A stretch of DNA of 64,000 nt. Source: Malachius bipustulatus. Its lineage: Eukaryota; Arthropoda; Insecta; Coleoptera; Melyridae. Numbering within the stretch: the first letter of the stretch is position 1; the number at the start of each line of letters is the position of its first letter. The notes under the pieces were generated by a model. That model was not told the origin of the DNA. It saw nothing but the letters and a program-made list of their open reading frames with translations, and made no database searches. Position numbers and translations under genes: made by a program. Of this stretch, positions 1 through 11,434 are shown in pieces. The DNA lies in NCBI GenBank assembly GCA_910589415.1, contig OU342630.1, positions 372,001 through 436,000 on the forward strand. The letters run 5' to 3'.

Positions 1-17
1 ATCATAAGTATCATTTT

Positions 18-2160
18 CTACAAAATCCTACCAGCCAGGCTCGTGAGCAAGTTCACAGAGCAGCCATGATATAAGTCACAATTTGTACAGATTATGTTGT
101 AACTCCTACACATCATATTAAGAGGTGATCTCACTCCTATATCTGTATTAACTGCTTCGGTATAGAATGTTAATTCTTTCCTTGTATTGTGTTTGGGAAC
201 AGCAAAGTTAATACTCGATAATAACAAAGGGCAGTCAATCCTACCCTGGATCAAGAAGAATAAGAACCTTAATGAAGATATGATACAACGATGCTCCAGT
301 GATAGACAGTTGAAGTTTCGTAACAGGACCTGATGATCAAAACCACGCTCCGGATACCTGCCATCAATCCTAAAAGCAAGAAACTTCAGAAACTTACGCT
401 GTACCGCCTCACATGCTTGTTTATGGCAAGCATAGTGTGGGGACCATACAAGTGAACAGTATTCTAGTCTTGATCGAACAAAAGCGTTAAATAGCAACCT
501 ATGAACATTCAGATCGGTGAAATCTCGGCAGGTTCTTATTATGAATCCTAGCGTTTTAAATGCTGCTTTTACCATATTTTCTATATGTGGTTTGAAAGAT
601 AAACTACTATCAAACAGTACACCAAGATCCCTAATTGTTTCACATCTTGATAATTCAGTTTCATAAATCTTAAATTTTAATAGGATCGGTTTAATTTTTC
701 GAGTGTAAGACATGATCTTACATTTATCTATGTTTAAGTCAAGCCTGTTCAGAGTGCACCATTGGTGAACCCTATCTATTTCATCCTGTAGGATTGTGCA
801 GTCATGCACTGTTTCCACTTTGACATAAATTTTCAAGTCGTCCGCAAATAGTTGATGACTACAGCAGAGGGTGCGGCTTAAGTCATCTATAAATAACAGA
901 AAAAATAAAGGACCCAAATTTGAGCCCTGCGGTACTCCTGAGGTTGCCAGTATTGGGTCTGATTGATGACCACGATAGGTAACATATTGGGTTCTGTCCA
1001 GTAGGTAAGATGTAAACAACTTTAACATACGATCTCCAAAGCCAAAGGATTTCAGTCTATCGAGCAGTATCCAGTGATCAAGGCGGTCGAATGCTTTTGA
1101 AAAATCAGCATAGAAAACGTCCACCTGACCCTGGGCGTCAATTTGTTCAGATAGATAGTGCACAAAAGATAACAGATTTGTAGAGGTGGAACGGCTTGAC
1201 ATAAAACCATGTTGGTTTTGAGAGATAAAGTTCCGCAAAAGAGGATATACGCGATTATAAATACAAACATTCATAAATTTTGGCAAAATTTGATATTATA
1301 CTAATAGGTCTGTAGTTACTAATTTCAGAAGTCACTCCACTTTTGTGAACAGGACAAATTCTGCTTATTTTCCAAATATTAGGAAATGTGGATGTTTTTA
1401 AGGATAATTTGAAAAGTATCATAAGCGGGTAGACAAAAATATCCTTACAGTCTTTTATTATAAAACTAGGGATTTGGTCAGGACCTGCGGTATTCGCGTT
1501 TCCTAGCTTAGAGATTGATACAAGTATTTCTTCAACCGAGAAGTAAGAGATGTCAATGTTAGGTACGTCATATCCCGCACCATTATTCATCCCATCTACT
1601 TTTGCTCTATTAATGGCTGTTATATATGAACTTTTAAAATGTTTTGCGAATCCGTTAACGATAGCCTTCGGGTCAGTATAATCTCTGTTGTCTAAAGTAA
1701 GAATAGCAGGTATTCGAGTTTTATTCTTTCTTTCTTGAGCGAAAGAGAAAATATTCTTTGGTCTTGTTCTGATTGATCTCTGAGTGTCAATTATGAAGGC
1801 TTCATAATCCTTGCGAATATGCGTCTTCACGCATTACCTCAGGTATTTGAAATCATTGGGTTTATTATTTCTTAGCCGCCTAAGATGACTTTCTTTCTTT
1901 TTTATAAGTTTTATTGTATTCCGACTATACCATTTCGGGAAGGATTGACCCAATCCTCTGGACCGTTTTATGGGAACGTGTCTATTGAACGTAGCGTAGA
2001 TTTGATCATAAAATTGACCACAGGCCTCTTCTATGCTTTCATGAGTCAATAGAAAACTATTAATAATCATTAATAGTTTATAATAATTTATTCTGTTGGG
2101 ATTTAAACCCAAACTGAGGCGTAATGTACACTGGATAGATCTATCAAGGTAGAAAGCCAA
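18..2160 (-). pseudogene. LINE ORF2 fragment (jockey/CR1-type reverse transcriptase), broken
   Basis: This is the 3' part of a non-LTR retrotransposon ORF2, read from 2160 down to a stop at 18. The linker after the endonuclease comes first, then the reverse transcriptase. Polymerase motifs are visible: YADFSKAFD, GVPQGSNLGP and the catalytic FADD. A C-terminal thumb region follows, and no RNase H is present, as in jockey and CR1 type LINEs. The frame is broken at about 1834 (stop plus shift) and again at about 1255-1286 (one-base shift inside the ISNFAKIYE block). The endonuclease is missing, so the copy is 5'-truncated near 2180, which is usual for incomplete target-primed reverse transcription. 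The 3' UTR runs off the window. The class is clear; the exact clade is inferred. Confidence 0.85.
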
Positions 2161-2180
2161 ATTTTAGTTAAGTAATTGAA

Positions 2181-3446
2181 AAGTTAACTCAGTTTGTACT
2201 TTTTGGAATTTCTTTATCTTTTTATAATATTTAATGAATTTCTTTGACTACAACTTCAGTTGAATTAACATTCTATTTTTTTTAAGTGTTTGTATCTGAG
2301 AATACTTTATAATTTAATTCAGATCGAAACTTATTTTGGTTATTTTATTTACGATCGGCTTTGCTTTGTTGGGGACTTAGAGTTAATTTGAGTGCAGTCT
2401 TCATTTGAATTGAATTATTTATTTAATGCTTTGTTTCTATATTTAATACAATTCCTGTTAATAATTTTCTTATTTTTTTATTTCTGAGTTTTTATAGTGA
2501 TGAAGTGTCTTCTCTTTTTTTTTAAATAATCACAACGTAGGGAGGGAATTGACACTGTTACAGTAGATCACGATTCTATAAAGTTTTCGGATAATTTTAC
2601 TGACATAAGAACATCAACCGCACTGGTCTTTATAAATTTGATAAGATCGGAAGCGACCTACTGCATGATCACCCGATATTGTCGTTAATCTGCAGAGGTG
2701 ACATGAGAGTAGAAGATTGTCCATACTCTCCGAATTTTGTTGTAAGTATTTAGGACGGAGAGGGCGACAAATTAATCTGAGATTAAAGCTACACGCGAGT
2801 TGGCAACATTGCAGAGCTTAGTTTTCTCGGCCGAGCAGCCGTCAATCGGCATTGTCGGCACTACTAGACGGCACCGTTCGGCGCTCGACGGGCAATACGC
2901 ATGGCGTTTCGCGTTTCAGCGGAGTCAGAGAATCAAAATCAACTTCCGCAATTTTTACGTCTTATCTTCCGTGTAAAACGTGTAAAATAGTTAATTTTTA
3001 TTAATCTACATACCTAATATAAGTCATACCAAACCTACCTACGTTCCTACCTAATATGAAAGTAAAAGTTATTAAAAATAAGAAACCTCAATAGGAAATA
3101 AATCCGAGAAAAGAATCGTCTTTTTTGGTAGGTTAGGTACTTACTATGAAAAGGCGAAGTTATTGTGTGACATATTTTGCCTACAAAAGCTTACGGCAGC
3201 TGTTCGCCGGCGGCACTAGGTAATGCATGGGTTGCTGCATAAAAAAATTTGATGTGTTAAATTCTGTTGAGCGCCACCGAGTTTTTAAATGGAAAACTCA
3301 GAAACCGGATTTCATAGGAAATCAGTTTCACCCGTGGGAAGCAAAAGAAAAACTATACGTATTCCCCCCCAAAAAAAAAATGGTTTACTTTATTGACATT
3401 TTAAATCAATGAATTATTGAAAGTAAACGCGTACCTCCGGATAATA
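2181..3446. other. No recognisable gene
   Basis: AT-rich sequence between the LINE fragment and the gypsy element. A GC-rich patch at about 2815-2930 has repeated CGGC/GCCG motifs and stands out in base composition, but no open frame or known signal is visible. A short open stretch at 3227-3412 has no recognisable domain and I do not call it a gene. Confidence 0.5.
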
Positions 3447-3450
3447 ATAT

Positions 3451-3993
3451 TGTTACGGGTTTCTCAATAATAAATCACCACCAAAAGTCTTACAAATTAC
3501 TTTATTGACTAATCCAAATTATAACCTCTAATTCTAATAAACACACACAGCTGATTACTACTTGTACTGTACTAACTATCACTACTGGCTCCCTTACTTC
3601 ACACTTCACTTCACTACTGCTCTGTTCAGCTTCCACTAGTTACTGCTCTGTCTTCACTTTACTCTATGTCCAAACTAAACTGTTTTACGCAACCGCGAGG
3701 CTGCTCTTATATAGCTTCCCCGACGGGCAGCGAAACAGTAGGTACTTTCTCGAACGTTGAACCGGCCGTCGATTCGTGGATTCTGGAAATGTCAGATTGT
3801 TCGGCGAGCCCACTCCAGAAATCCATAGAACTAACGTCTGTCTGTCGATGTGTCACATGACATGTGACTGGAACTGTCGCGAACATGTCATTGACTAACT
3901 CAGTATAAAAAAAGAGAATGTAAACAAAGAAAATGGTGGACTAGAATGTTAAAGAAGTAACTGCTAGAATTTCTCCAGAGCGGTCTCGTTATA
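3451..3993 (-). repeat. 3' LTR of the gypsy element
   Basis: This 543-bp repeat matches 10108-10642. On the minus strand it begins TATAACGAGACC and ends CCCGTAACA. It holds a TATA box (about 3705-3714, TATATAAG on the minus strand) and, further along, an AATAAA signal (near 3495-3500), which gives a U3-R-U5 order. Compared with the other LTR it has an extra 8 bp near 3772-3780, a short local duplication. Confidence 0.95.
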
Positions 3994-4012
3994 CTGCCCC
4001 CTTTCTATTTTT
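3994..4012 (-). other. Polypurine tract of the gypsy element
   Basis: Read on the minus strand this is a purine run with AAAGGGGG directly upstream of the 3' LTR. It is the expected primer for plus-strand DNA synthesis in an LTR retrotransposon. Confidence 0.85.
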
Positions 4013-4034
4013 CGAGCGTCCCACTCGAACGGAC

Positions 4035-5618
4035 TTATTCGCTGTCTCCACAGTAGGGTGCCAGACGATTCAGGTGGACTACCTTCATCTTGCACTTGGG
4101 GGCTCCGCTCCGCTGTATCCTATACACCACGTCGTTTATCCTTTTAATAATTGTGTAAGGCCCTTCCCAGGATGGCATAAACTTAGGCGACAAACCCTTC
4201 TTCCTAGTTGGATTATAAAACCACACTTTGTCTCCTTCTGTGAAGCCGCCGGAGTTTGCCTTCAAGTCGTACCTCGCCTTCATTCGGTCGCTGGCCAACT
4301 TGATCTTCCTCCTGACAAGGGAATGCACTTCTGCCATGGAGTTTCTTAATTCGTCGACATAGTTTCTGATCTCCGATGGTGGACTGCTTGGTGAACCGTA
4401 CACCAAATCACAGCGTAGCCGAATCTCCTTGCCGAATACAACTTTGGCCGGTGTCTGTCCCGTAGTCTCATGGATGGCTGCCCTGTATGACATCAGCAAC
4501 AAAGGCAGGTACTGGTCCCAGTCTCTCTGATTGTTGCTCACCACCTTCGACAGATGCTCCTCCATTGTTCGATTAAACCGTTCTACCATACCATCAGACT
4601 GTGGATGGAGAGGTGTAGTCCTTGTCTTGTTTATCCCGAGCAGTTTACACATTTCTGCGAAAACTTGGGATTCAAAGTTTCGTCCTTGATCGGAATGCAA
4701 CTCTAAAGGTACGCCAAATCTGCTAATTAAATTATCCACCAAGACTCTCGCAACTGTAGCAGCTTCTTGGTTCGGTATGGCGTATGCTTCAGGCCACTTG
4801 CTGAAATAATCCATGATAACCAGGATAAAGCGGTTACCGCTGTCACTGATTGGAAAAGGACCTGCTACGTCTATGGCTATCCTCTCGAATGGGGCTCCGA
4901 CGTTGTACTGCTTCATAGCACCTGTCAGTCTTCTGCTTGGGCCCTTGCTTGCAGCACATTTTTCGCACTTACGGCACCAGGCTTCGACATCGTCCTTGCA
5001 GTTCACCCAGTAGAACCTCTCTCGAACTTTCGCTAGTGTTTTGTTCACTCCGAAGTGAGCTCCTGATGTACCTCCATGGATCACTTCGAGAATCTTCGGA
5101 ACTTTACTCCTTGGAACCACCAACTGCATGACGATCTTCTTTCCATCGGCACTATCCCAGGCTCTCTTCAGCAGACCATTTTCGATTTGCAGGGACTCCC
5201 ATTGTGACCATAGGGCTTTATATTCTGGGCTACGTGGAGAAACCTCTGCCCACGTTGGTCTTGGTTCATTCTCTTCTTGACGTTTTAAAATGTCTCCGAT
5301 GTCTTCGTCTTTTTCTTGCTCTTTCCTGCATGCTTCTATCGTCCATCCTGTATCTGCATTAATCACGATCCTTCGAACGCACTCTTCCTTCTGGCTATCC
5401 TCAATCCGGTCACAATGTGAGCATTTCACGCATGGCCTCCTTGATAGTGCATCAGCGTTCTGGTGTAATCTGCCTGCACGATGTTTTATTTTGAAGTTGA
5501 ACTGCTGTAGTCGTTCTATCCACCTAGCAGTCTGGCCCTCTACGTTCTTCATCTTCATCAGCCAGGTGAGCGCGCCGTGATCTGTTCTGATCAGGAATTC
5601 ATTCCCATGCAGGTAATT
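4035..5618 (-). pseudogene. gypsy pol, RNase H end and integrase segment
   Basis: This is the distal part of pol, downstream of a premature stop at 5619-5621 and in the same frame as the segment before it. It begins with the last RNase H block (RTDHGALTWL). The integrase follows: a zinc-binding HHCC region (HGGTSGAHFG and CRKCEKC), then the catalytic D, D and E in IDVAGPF, HSDQGRNF and VERFNRTM. Near the C-terminus is a WEGPYTI block of the GPY/F type found in many gypsy integrases. The natural pol stop is at 4035. The enzyme would insert the cDNA copy into the host genome. It cannot be made from this copy as part of one polyprotein unless the stop is read through. Confidence 0.93.
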
Positions 5619-6970
5619 TTAAAAATGCTCCACCGATTTGATGATCGCCAGTAATTCTTTCCTGGTGGTACAGTAGTTCCTCTCAGGCTTTGTCAAGGTC
5701 TTGCTGTAGTACTCGATGACTCGCTCTTCTCCCTCTTGGACTTGCGATAGAACAGCACCTATCCCGATATTACTTGCGTCAGTATCAAGTACGTACTTTC
5801 CTTCTCTTTGAGGATATGACAGGATCGGACTAGAAATCAAAGCCTTTTTCAGTCTTCGGAAAGCGTCTTCACACTTGGCATCCCAGATGAAAGGCGTCTT
5901 CAATTCGGTGAGATTATGGAGCGGAGCTGCTACATCCGCAAATTTCTTGACAAATCTTCGGTAGTATGTACAAAGACCGAGGAAACTTCGGACTTCGTGT
6001 CTGTCTTTAGGAGTCGGCCAATCACGAATCGATGCTACTTTGCTGTCGCTGGTCTGGATTCGTTCAGAAGTTACGGTATGTCCCAAAAACTCAACCTTCT
6101 TTTTAAATAGCGAACATTTTTCTGGATTCAACTTCAGGTTGGCAGTTCTGAATCGATCGAAAATTTCCTGAAGGTTGTCGATGTGATTTTGGAAAGTGGA
6201 ACCCATAACCATGACATCGTCCAGGTATACTAGGCATGTTTTCCAGGTCAGCCCTCGGAGTACCATCTCCATCAGTCTTTCAAATGTGGCTGGCGCGTTG
6301 CAAAGACCAAATGGCATAACCTTGAAATTGTATAGACCCGTGCCAGTAGAAAACGCAGTTTTCTCTTTGTCGTTTGGGTGCAAGCCAACCTGCCAGTAAC
6401 CACTCTTCAGGTCCATGGTTGAGAACCAGGTTGAGCCAGACAAGGTACATAAAATGTCGTCGATTCTTGGTAGCGGGTAGCTGTCCTTCTTCGTAACATC
6501 GTTCAACTTCCTATAGTCGACGCAAAACCTTGTTGTTCCATCCTTCTTGGTTACTAACACGACTGGCGATGACCACGGGCTGTTGGATTCCTCAATCACT
6601 CCGTCTTTCAGCATCTGGTCCAGCATGGTTGATACCTCTTCTTGTTTCGCAATCGGCAGTCTTCTTGGGGCTTGTCTTATTGGTTGGGTGTCGCCTGTAT
6701 TTATTCGGTGTTGCACAATGTCCGTTCTGCCTAATTTCATGTTCCCTGTTGCGAAAACGTCTTGGTTCCTCTTCAAAAATTCTTTCGCCAACTTTGTCTC
6801 GTCTTTTGACAGTTCTTCGAAGTCAACTTCCGGCAGGACAATCTTCATCTTCCTTGTATCTACCTTCTCCTTGCCCTCCATCTTCTCGCAACAGCTGATC
6901 TTCTTGACTGGTACGCAAATTCCAAGTACGTCACCTTCCTTGATCCTTGAGCTACCAGAAAACACATTTG
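5619..6970 (-). pseudogene. gypsy pol, reverse transcriptase and RNase H segment
   Basis: The middle part of pol. The reverse transcriptase shows FSTMDLKSGYWQV (first catalytic Asp), MPFGLCNAPATFERLM and YLDD. The RNase H begins at VLDTDASNIGIGAVLSQ, and the RKELLAII block carries its Glu. The frame stops at 5619-5621 with TAA where the neighbouring sequence suggests a lysine codon (AAA), so a single substitution explains the stop. At the other end the frame runs directly into the 14-bp duplication made by the nested LINE derivative, and resumes at 8215. Function in an intact element: copying genomic RNA into DNA. No other frame damage is seen. Confidence 0.94.
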
Positions 6971-6984
6971 CAACACGTACAGGA

Positions 6985-8200
6985 CCCGTGCGGTTGAGTA
7001 CCCATCGGGCGCGTCCCCAGGTGGCGGATAGGGGGAAGGCCTTACAATGAGCGTAAGTGAGTAAGGTTAGCAGTGGTGATAAAGCTCGTCGGAGGTAAAA
7101 TTCTAGACTGGTAGCTCAAAACCCTGCCGCGGACCACCTCCCCTAACCTGGTTGTCGTGTCGTGACTAAAGGTCTGCACTAGGGGAAACGGCGCCAGAGA
7201 TGTCCGACTGTGGACTATCTGATATACCGTATCATCTGTTGTCGTGGTCACGTTCCGCGCACAGAGAGATGCGGGGGTCTCGGCTTAATTGCCGGAACCA
7301 AGAGGAGACAACCTCACTAAAAAAACCTAAATCCTAAGGCGGGGGTCCAGGCTGATGGGATGCGTGACTGGATAGAAGACCAGCCCTACTGGATTCAACC
7401 TTGGGGCACCAGGGGGCACCCCACTGTATCAATCCCCTCACCTTTGCATGCGGGGCTCTGCATAGGTGGAACACCCTTCCTTAGCTACTCGTGGGATCAA
7501 CCATGGTAAGAAACAAAAAACCAAGAAATTGCGGGACATCACCGCGATACAGACTGCTGACCGAGCGGGGCTTGTCACCCGTCAAGACAGTCGGCAATCT
7601 AAACAATCCTTGTGCTCGAGACCACCTCGAGCGCAAGAAGAATGTCCACTCATTGGCAAGAAAAGGAGCATCGACACCCTTCATAGGACCAGAACCATTC
7701 TGTGGTTTCGAAGATACTTTCTTCAAGCAGAATTCCAAAAGGAAGAAGAAAACTGAGAGAAACTCATTGGAGGAACCTCTCGGGGTTGAGACAATCCAAA
7801 GAATATCTCGGGAATTTTAACCGAGAGAATTAACAGAACACTGACGGGATTCCTAACGAGACATTGCAAGCTCAAGGAACACCTGAAGAAGCTAGGCATA
7901 GAAAAAATGGCGTCTGCAGATTCTGCGGGAAAAGAAACGAGACACCACGTCACCTGCTGCTCAACTGCGATGCGATAGAACTCAAAAGAAGTAATGTTCT
8001 GGGCCATCACCAGCTAGAGGCAGGGAACTTACCCGACTTTGATCCTCTCAAAATCCTGAAGTTTCTCAAGGAAACGGACTTGGAGAGGGTGCTTCACTAA
8101 AGGGATTCCACACGAGGCGAAGCACAGTAGAGGGGATACAATAGATCTCTTAGGTCGCAGTAACTTAATCACCCTCAAAAATACAATACAAAATACAATA
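6985..8200 (+). mobile_element. Non-autonomous LINE derivative nested in gypsy pol
   Basis: A 1216-bp plus-strand insertion flanked by a 14-bp duplication CAACACGTACAGGA (6971-6984 and 8201-8214), the mark of LINE-style target-primed insertion. Its 5' end has the motif GGCGCGTCCCC followed by GGTGGCGGAT. The full LINE at 34146 carries nearly the same motif near its 5' end. Its 3' part encodes the end of a LINE ORF2 (7745-8100). The endonuclease and reverse transcriptase are missing. The tail is built of repeated AATACA-type units, not plain poly(A). It therefore looks like an internally deleted LINE joining 5' UTR and ORF1 start to the ORF2 end, and would need enzymes from a relative. Confidence 0.85.
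7503..8100 (+). pseudogene. Fused remnants of LINE ORF1 start and ORF2 end
   Basis: The frame opening at ATG 7503 is basic and has no recognised domain; it may be the ORF1 start. From about 7745 the sequence matches the region after RNase H in R1/I-type LINEs: HWRNLSGLRQSKEYLG, then in another frame LTGFLTRHCKLKEHL. Back in the first frame a Cys-His motif CRFCGKRNETPRHLLLNC follows, ending at 8100. At least two frameshifts are needed to connect these blocks. The Cys-His knuckle after RNase H is typical of these LINE groups. Confidence 0.7.
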
Positions 8201-8214
8201 CAACACGTACAGGA

Positions 8215-8828
8215 ATCTCTCGGCTAGTGTTGACTAACGTCTTGGCTATTATCAGATTCTTGTTACTATCTGGGGATGGCTCGACTAACCCAACGCAGCT
8301 TCCAAGACCTGCTTCCAGTCTGGCCGGGACTATCTGCTCGCTGAACCCTCGGATGGTGGTCGTTGAACTCGCAATGAGTCTCGTCATTACCTTCTGTGAT
8401 TTTCTAGAGCTCAGTACCAAGTCTTCTTCACCCAATCTCAGGATACCTTGTTTCGGATCAATCCGCAGTCCGTGCTGTTGAATGATGTCTAGTCCCAGAA
8501 TAAACTCGTCTTCAATCTCGGCTACCACAATTGTATGACGCAGTTTCAGGGCTCCAAGCTGGATTCGGCCATCTACTTCGCCGATGATATCTGCGATTTC
8601 ACCTGCCGCTGTCTTCAACTGGACCCGCCTCGATGGATGACGAATTACAGCAGGACTGACCATGTCCTTCCTTACCAATGAGATTGATGATCCGGTGTCG
8701 AGTACCATGGCAACAGATTTTCCATTTATCTGCCCTTCAACGGCTAGGCTGTCTACGTGGCGTTGGAGTGTTCGGATGGAAACGATCTTGGGGGCCTTGT
8801 TGTTGTCAGCCAGCATTCGCCCCGTCAC
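8215..8828 (-). pseudogene. gypsy pol, aspartic protease segment
   Basis: Start of pol. After a short leader comes AMVLDTGSSISLV, the DTGS active site of a retroviral-type aspartic protease, followed by ILGLDIIQQHGL with the conserved ILG-D block. The dimer of this protease would cut the Gag-Pol precursor. The frame is -1 relative to gag and is open upstream through the gag stop, which suggests expression by frameshifting. After 8215 the frame enters the nested LINE derivative and stops at once; the true continuation is at 6970. Confidence 0.9.
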
Positions 8829-8839
8829 ACTGGCTGAAG

Positions 8840-10057
8840 TTAGTTTTCCTGCCGTCGACGGGGAGCTTCCCGTTCTCGAGAGACACTTCTCTCTCTGCTC
8901 CCGCTCCTGTCCCTGCCTGGTCTTCGTTCCAGGGATCCACTACGTCTCGGACTCTCGGTAACTTTACAGTCACGTATAAAATGTGAACTGGATCCGCAAC
9001 GGTAGCACTGCTTCCTGGTTTCGTCCCTCCTCGGAGTCCAACCTCTTTTCCCATTATTAAACTGCTCAGAGAGCTTATCCACCATCATTTTACTCAACCT
9101 TTCCAATATGGTAGTCACGTCCTCTTCTTTTTCTTCGTTAATTGTCACTGCTCGTACCTTGGAAAAGTTTCTACCATTGGACGCCTTGATTGCTGCGTCT
9201 ATTTCGAGCGCTCTAACTAGCGCTTCGCTGGACTTTGTCAAATGTGACATGCGCAGGATCTTCTGTATTTCAGTGTCTCGTATCCCGTTGACAAAAGTTT
9301 GCGGGGCTAGTTGTTCCTTGAAATTTTGCGGCGAGTCTGGGTAGGCTTGATGGACAATCCTGTTGACATCAGCTTCGAACTCCTGTAGCGACTCGTTCGG
9401 CTTCTGCACTCTGCTCATTAACTGATTTTGGAACACCTGCTCCATATGGCGATTGCCGAACCGAAGTTCTAATGCTGCAATCAATTGGTTGTAATTCGAG
9501 TGCAGTTCTACCGGCAGTGTTTGCAGCATGTCCACAGTTTGCCCTCGAAGAGCAAGAACCAGTGCCGTTGCCTTCTCTGCGTCGTTCCACCCGTTGGCCA
9601 TGCATGCAGCCTGAAACTGCATCTTGTACGCAGTCCAGGGAGTTGTTCCGTCGTACGCTGGTGGTTTCACTTTCGCGCCAAAACTGCTAGACGGTGCGGC
9701 ACACGGAGAATGCTTTACCTCAGAACTTTCCAGAGTTCTGAGTTTTGTCTCGAAGTCGTTCTTCATCTCCTCTACCAGCAGTTTTGTTTTGTGTTCCACC
9801 AGCTTCACTTCGTCGCGAACACCACCGACTTCATCACGAACACCATTAACGTCTTGTTTTACTTTATTCAGTTCACACACATAATCGTCTCTTTGCTGCA
9901 GGATAACTTTTAACAGCTTCCCTTCCGTGTCTTCGAGCTTCTTCACAATATTTTTCTGCTCCTCCTGGCCGTTTTTGAGCAGTAACATCATATCCGTCAA
10001 CATTTGCTCAGACATTTTGTCGCTTCCTGTTTCTTTTCCACTTCTTAATTTACCCAT
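8840..10057 (-). CDS. gag: gypsy Gag polyprotein
   Basis: An intact 405-residue frame starting 30 bp after the tRNA primer site, the usual place for gag. The first 120 residues are rich in K and E with heptad-like spacing (KNIVKKLEDTEGKLLK), probably a coiled coil. A central capsid-like region follows (PPAYDGTTPWTAYKMQFQ). A single zinc knuckle CYRCGSSSHFIRDC lies near residue 350. The tail is Arg/Ser-rich (RSGSRERSVSRERE). Gag would assemble the particle and bind element RNA. Unlike pol, no stop or frameshift is seen. The stop at 8840-8842 directly follows a possible slippery site. Confidence 0.93.
   Translation of the reverse strand: MGKLRSGKETGSDKMSEQMLTDMMLLLKNGQEEQKNIVKKLEDTEGKLLKVILQQRDDYVCELNKVKQDVNGVRDEVGGVRDEVKLVEHKTKLLVEEMKNDFETKLRTLESSEVKHSPCAAPSSSFGAKVKPPAYDGTTPWTAYKMQFQAACMANGWNDAEKATALVLALRGQTVDMLQTLPVELHSNYNQLIAALELRFGNRHMEQVFQNQLMSRVQKPNESLQEFEADVNRIVHQAYPDSPQNFKEQLAPQTFVNGIRDTEIQKILRMSHLTKSSEALVRALEIDAAIKASNGRNFSKVRAVTINEEKEEDVTTILERLSKMMVDKLSEQFNNGKRGWTPRRDETRKQCYRCGSSSHFIRDCKVTESPRRSGSLERRPGRDRSGSRERSVSREREAPRRRQEN
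8843..8849 (-). promoter_or_regulatory. Candidate -1 frameshift site at the gag end
   Basis: The last gag bases read GGAAAAC on the minus strand and are directly followed by the TAA stop. The pol frame is -1 to gag and open across this point. The heptamer is not a perfect XXXYYYZ site, so slippage is an inference from position and frame. Confidence 0.45.
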
Positions 10058-10087
10058 TAACTAATTAATCTTCTTGCTGGAATCCGT

Positions 10088-10105
10088 ATCCCGCTTCTGA
10101 CACCA
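10088..10105 (-). other. Primer binding site, tRNA-Leu type
   Basis: Two bases inside the 5' LTR, the plus strand reads like the 3' end of a eukaryotic tRNA-Leu: ATCCCGCTTCTGACACCA, 18 bases including the CCA end. On the element's own strand this is the complementary site that starts minus-strand DNA synthesis. Confidence 0.88.
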
Positions 10106-10107
10106 GA

Positions 10108-10642
10108 TGTTACGGGTTTCTCAATAATAAATCACCACCAAAAGTCTTACAAATTACTTTATTGACTAATCCAAATTATAACCTCTAATTCTAATAAACA
10201 CACACAGCTGATTACTACTTGTACTGTACTAACTATCACTACTGGCTCCCTTAATTCACACTTCACTTCATTACTGCTCTGTTCAGCTTCCACTAGTTAC
10301 TGCTCTGTCTTCACTTCACTCTATGTCCAAAGTAAACTGTTTTACGCAACCGCGAGGCTGCTCTTATATAGCTCCCCCGACGGGCAGCGAAACAGTAGGT
10401 ACTTTCTCGAACGTTGAACCGGCCGTCGATTCTGGAAATGTCAGATTGTTCGGCGAGCCCACTCCAGAAATCCATAGAACTAACGTCTGTCTGTCGATGT
10501 GTCACATGACATGTGACTGGAACTGTCGCGAACATGTCATTGACTAGCTCAGTATAAAAAAAGAGAATGTAAACAAAGAAAATGGTGGACTAGAATGTTA
10601 AAGAAGTAACTGCTAGAATTTCTCCAGAGCGGTCTCGTTATA
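10108..10642 (-). repeat. 5' LTR of the gypsy element
   Basis: A 535-bp repeat matching 3451-3993 apart from about six substitutions and an 8-bp indel. The minus-strand TATA box (about 10363-10372) would start the genomic RNA, and AATAAA lies near 10152-10157. It is followed by the tRNA-Leu primer site. Confidence 0.95.
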
Positions 10643-10934
10643 ATATTTACATAAAAAATGTTTGATTATTTGAATTATGAAATTGAATTATAAAAAAATG
10701 ATGTAGGTATAGGTACAAGTAAATATCTGAAGAGAAACAAAATTTGTATTGTCCCTAAAAAACAGATGTTTTTGGGCTAACAGATATGTACTGATTTTCT
10801 AATATAACTCTACTCTATTAATTATTTAAAATCTCTAAAAAAATCTTTCCTTCATTGATAGAAAATAATAATAATATAACTAGTGTTGTGAGTCAGGATT
10901 TATATCTAAATGCTATATATCCATTTTGGATATA

Positions 10935-11329
10935 CAGGGTGATTCAGACCACCCGTACACCCCTTTTTTCTCGAAAACGGCGCATGGGATTTTTTGGTAG
11001 ATAAGCCTCTTTACTAAATCGAGACCAAGGAATTGAATTATGATACTTATGAGCTGCGGAATTTCCGGAAAATCGGAAAATTTTCTACCAACTTTGAAAT
11101 TTTAAATGTAACTCTAGATCAAATTGGCCATATTTGCGAAGGTCTTTGGAAAAGAAACACCTTTTGTAAAAAACATTTTATCCTATCAACTTTCCATTGC
11201 TGAGATATGAAAAACTGAAATTTCATACAGTCTACAGGCATTTTATACAAATTTCCGAACGCACCCCAAAAATCAGTTCCACAGATAACAGACAACCATT
11301 TTTCATGGCTTGACACTTTTGACAGTTGC
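10935..11329 (+). repeat. Left terminal inverted repeat of the mariner element
   Basis: About 395 bp, repeated inverted at 16861-17257 with only scattered differences (for example GAGCTGCGG context, ACCTTTTGT/ACAACTTTTGT). It ends outward in CAGGGTG at a TA. Confidence 0.9.
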
Positions 11330-11434
11330 ATCATTTTTGACAGTTGTATCATTTTTGACAGTAGCGTCTTTAAAATGCATAGTTTGAATTTAAAAGTCGA
11401 ACATTTAAGTAATAAAAAGATTAGTTTCGTGAAT

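Larger units (their letters stand above)
3447..10646 (-). mobile_element. Ty3/gypsy LTR retrotransposon, nearly complete, minus strand
   Basis: Two LTRs (3451-3993 and 10108-10642) enclose gag, protease, reverse transcriptase, RNase H and integrase in gypsy order on the minus strand. The flanks carry a 4-bp target duplication ATAT (3447-3450 and 10643-10646). A primer site matching tRNA-Leu and a polypurine tract are in the expected places. The LTRs differ by about six substitutions and one 8-bp indel, so the insertion is fairly young. No env frame is seen. The copy is disabled by a 1.2 kb LINE derivative in pol (6985-8200) and by an in-frame stop at 5619-5621. Confidence 0.95.
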
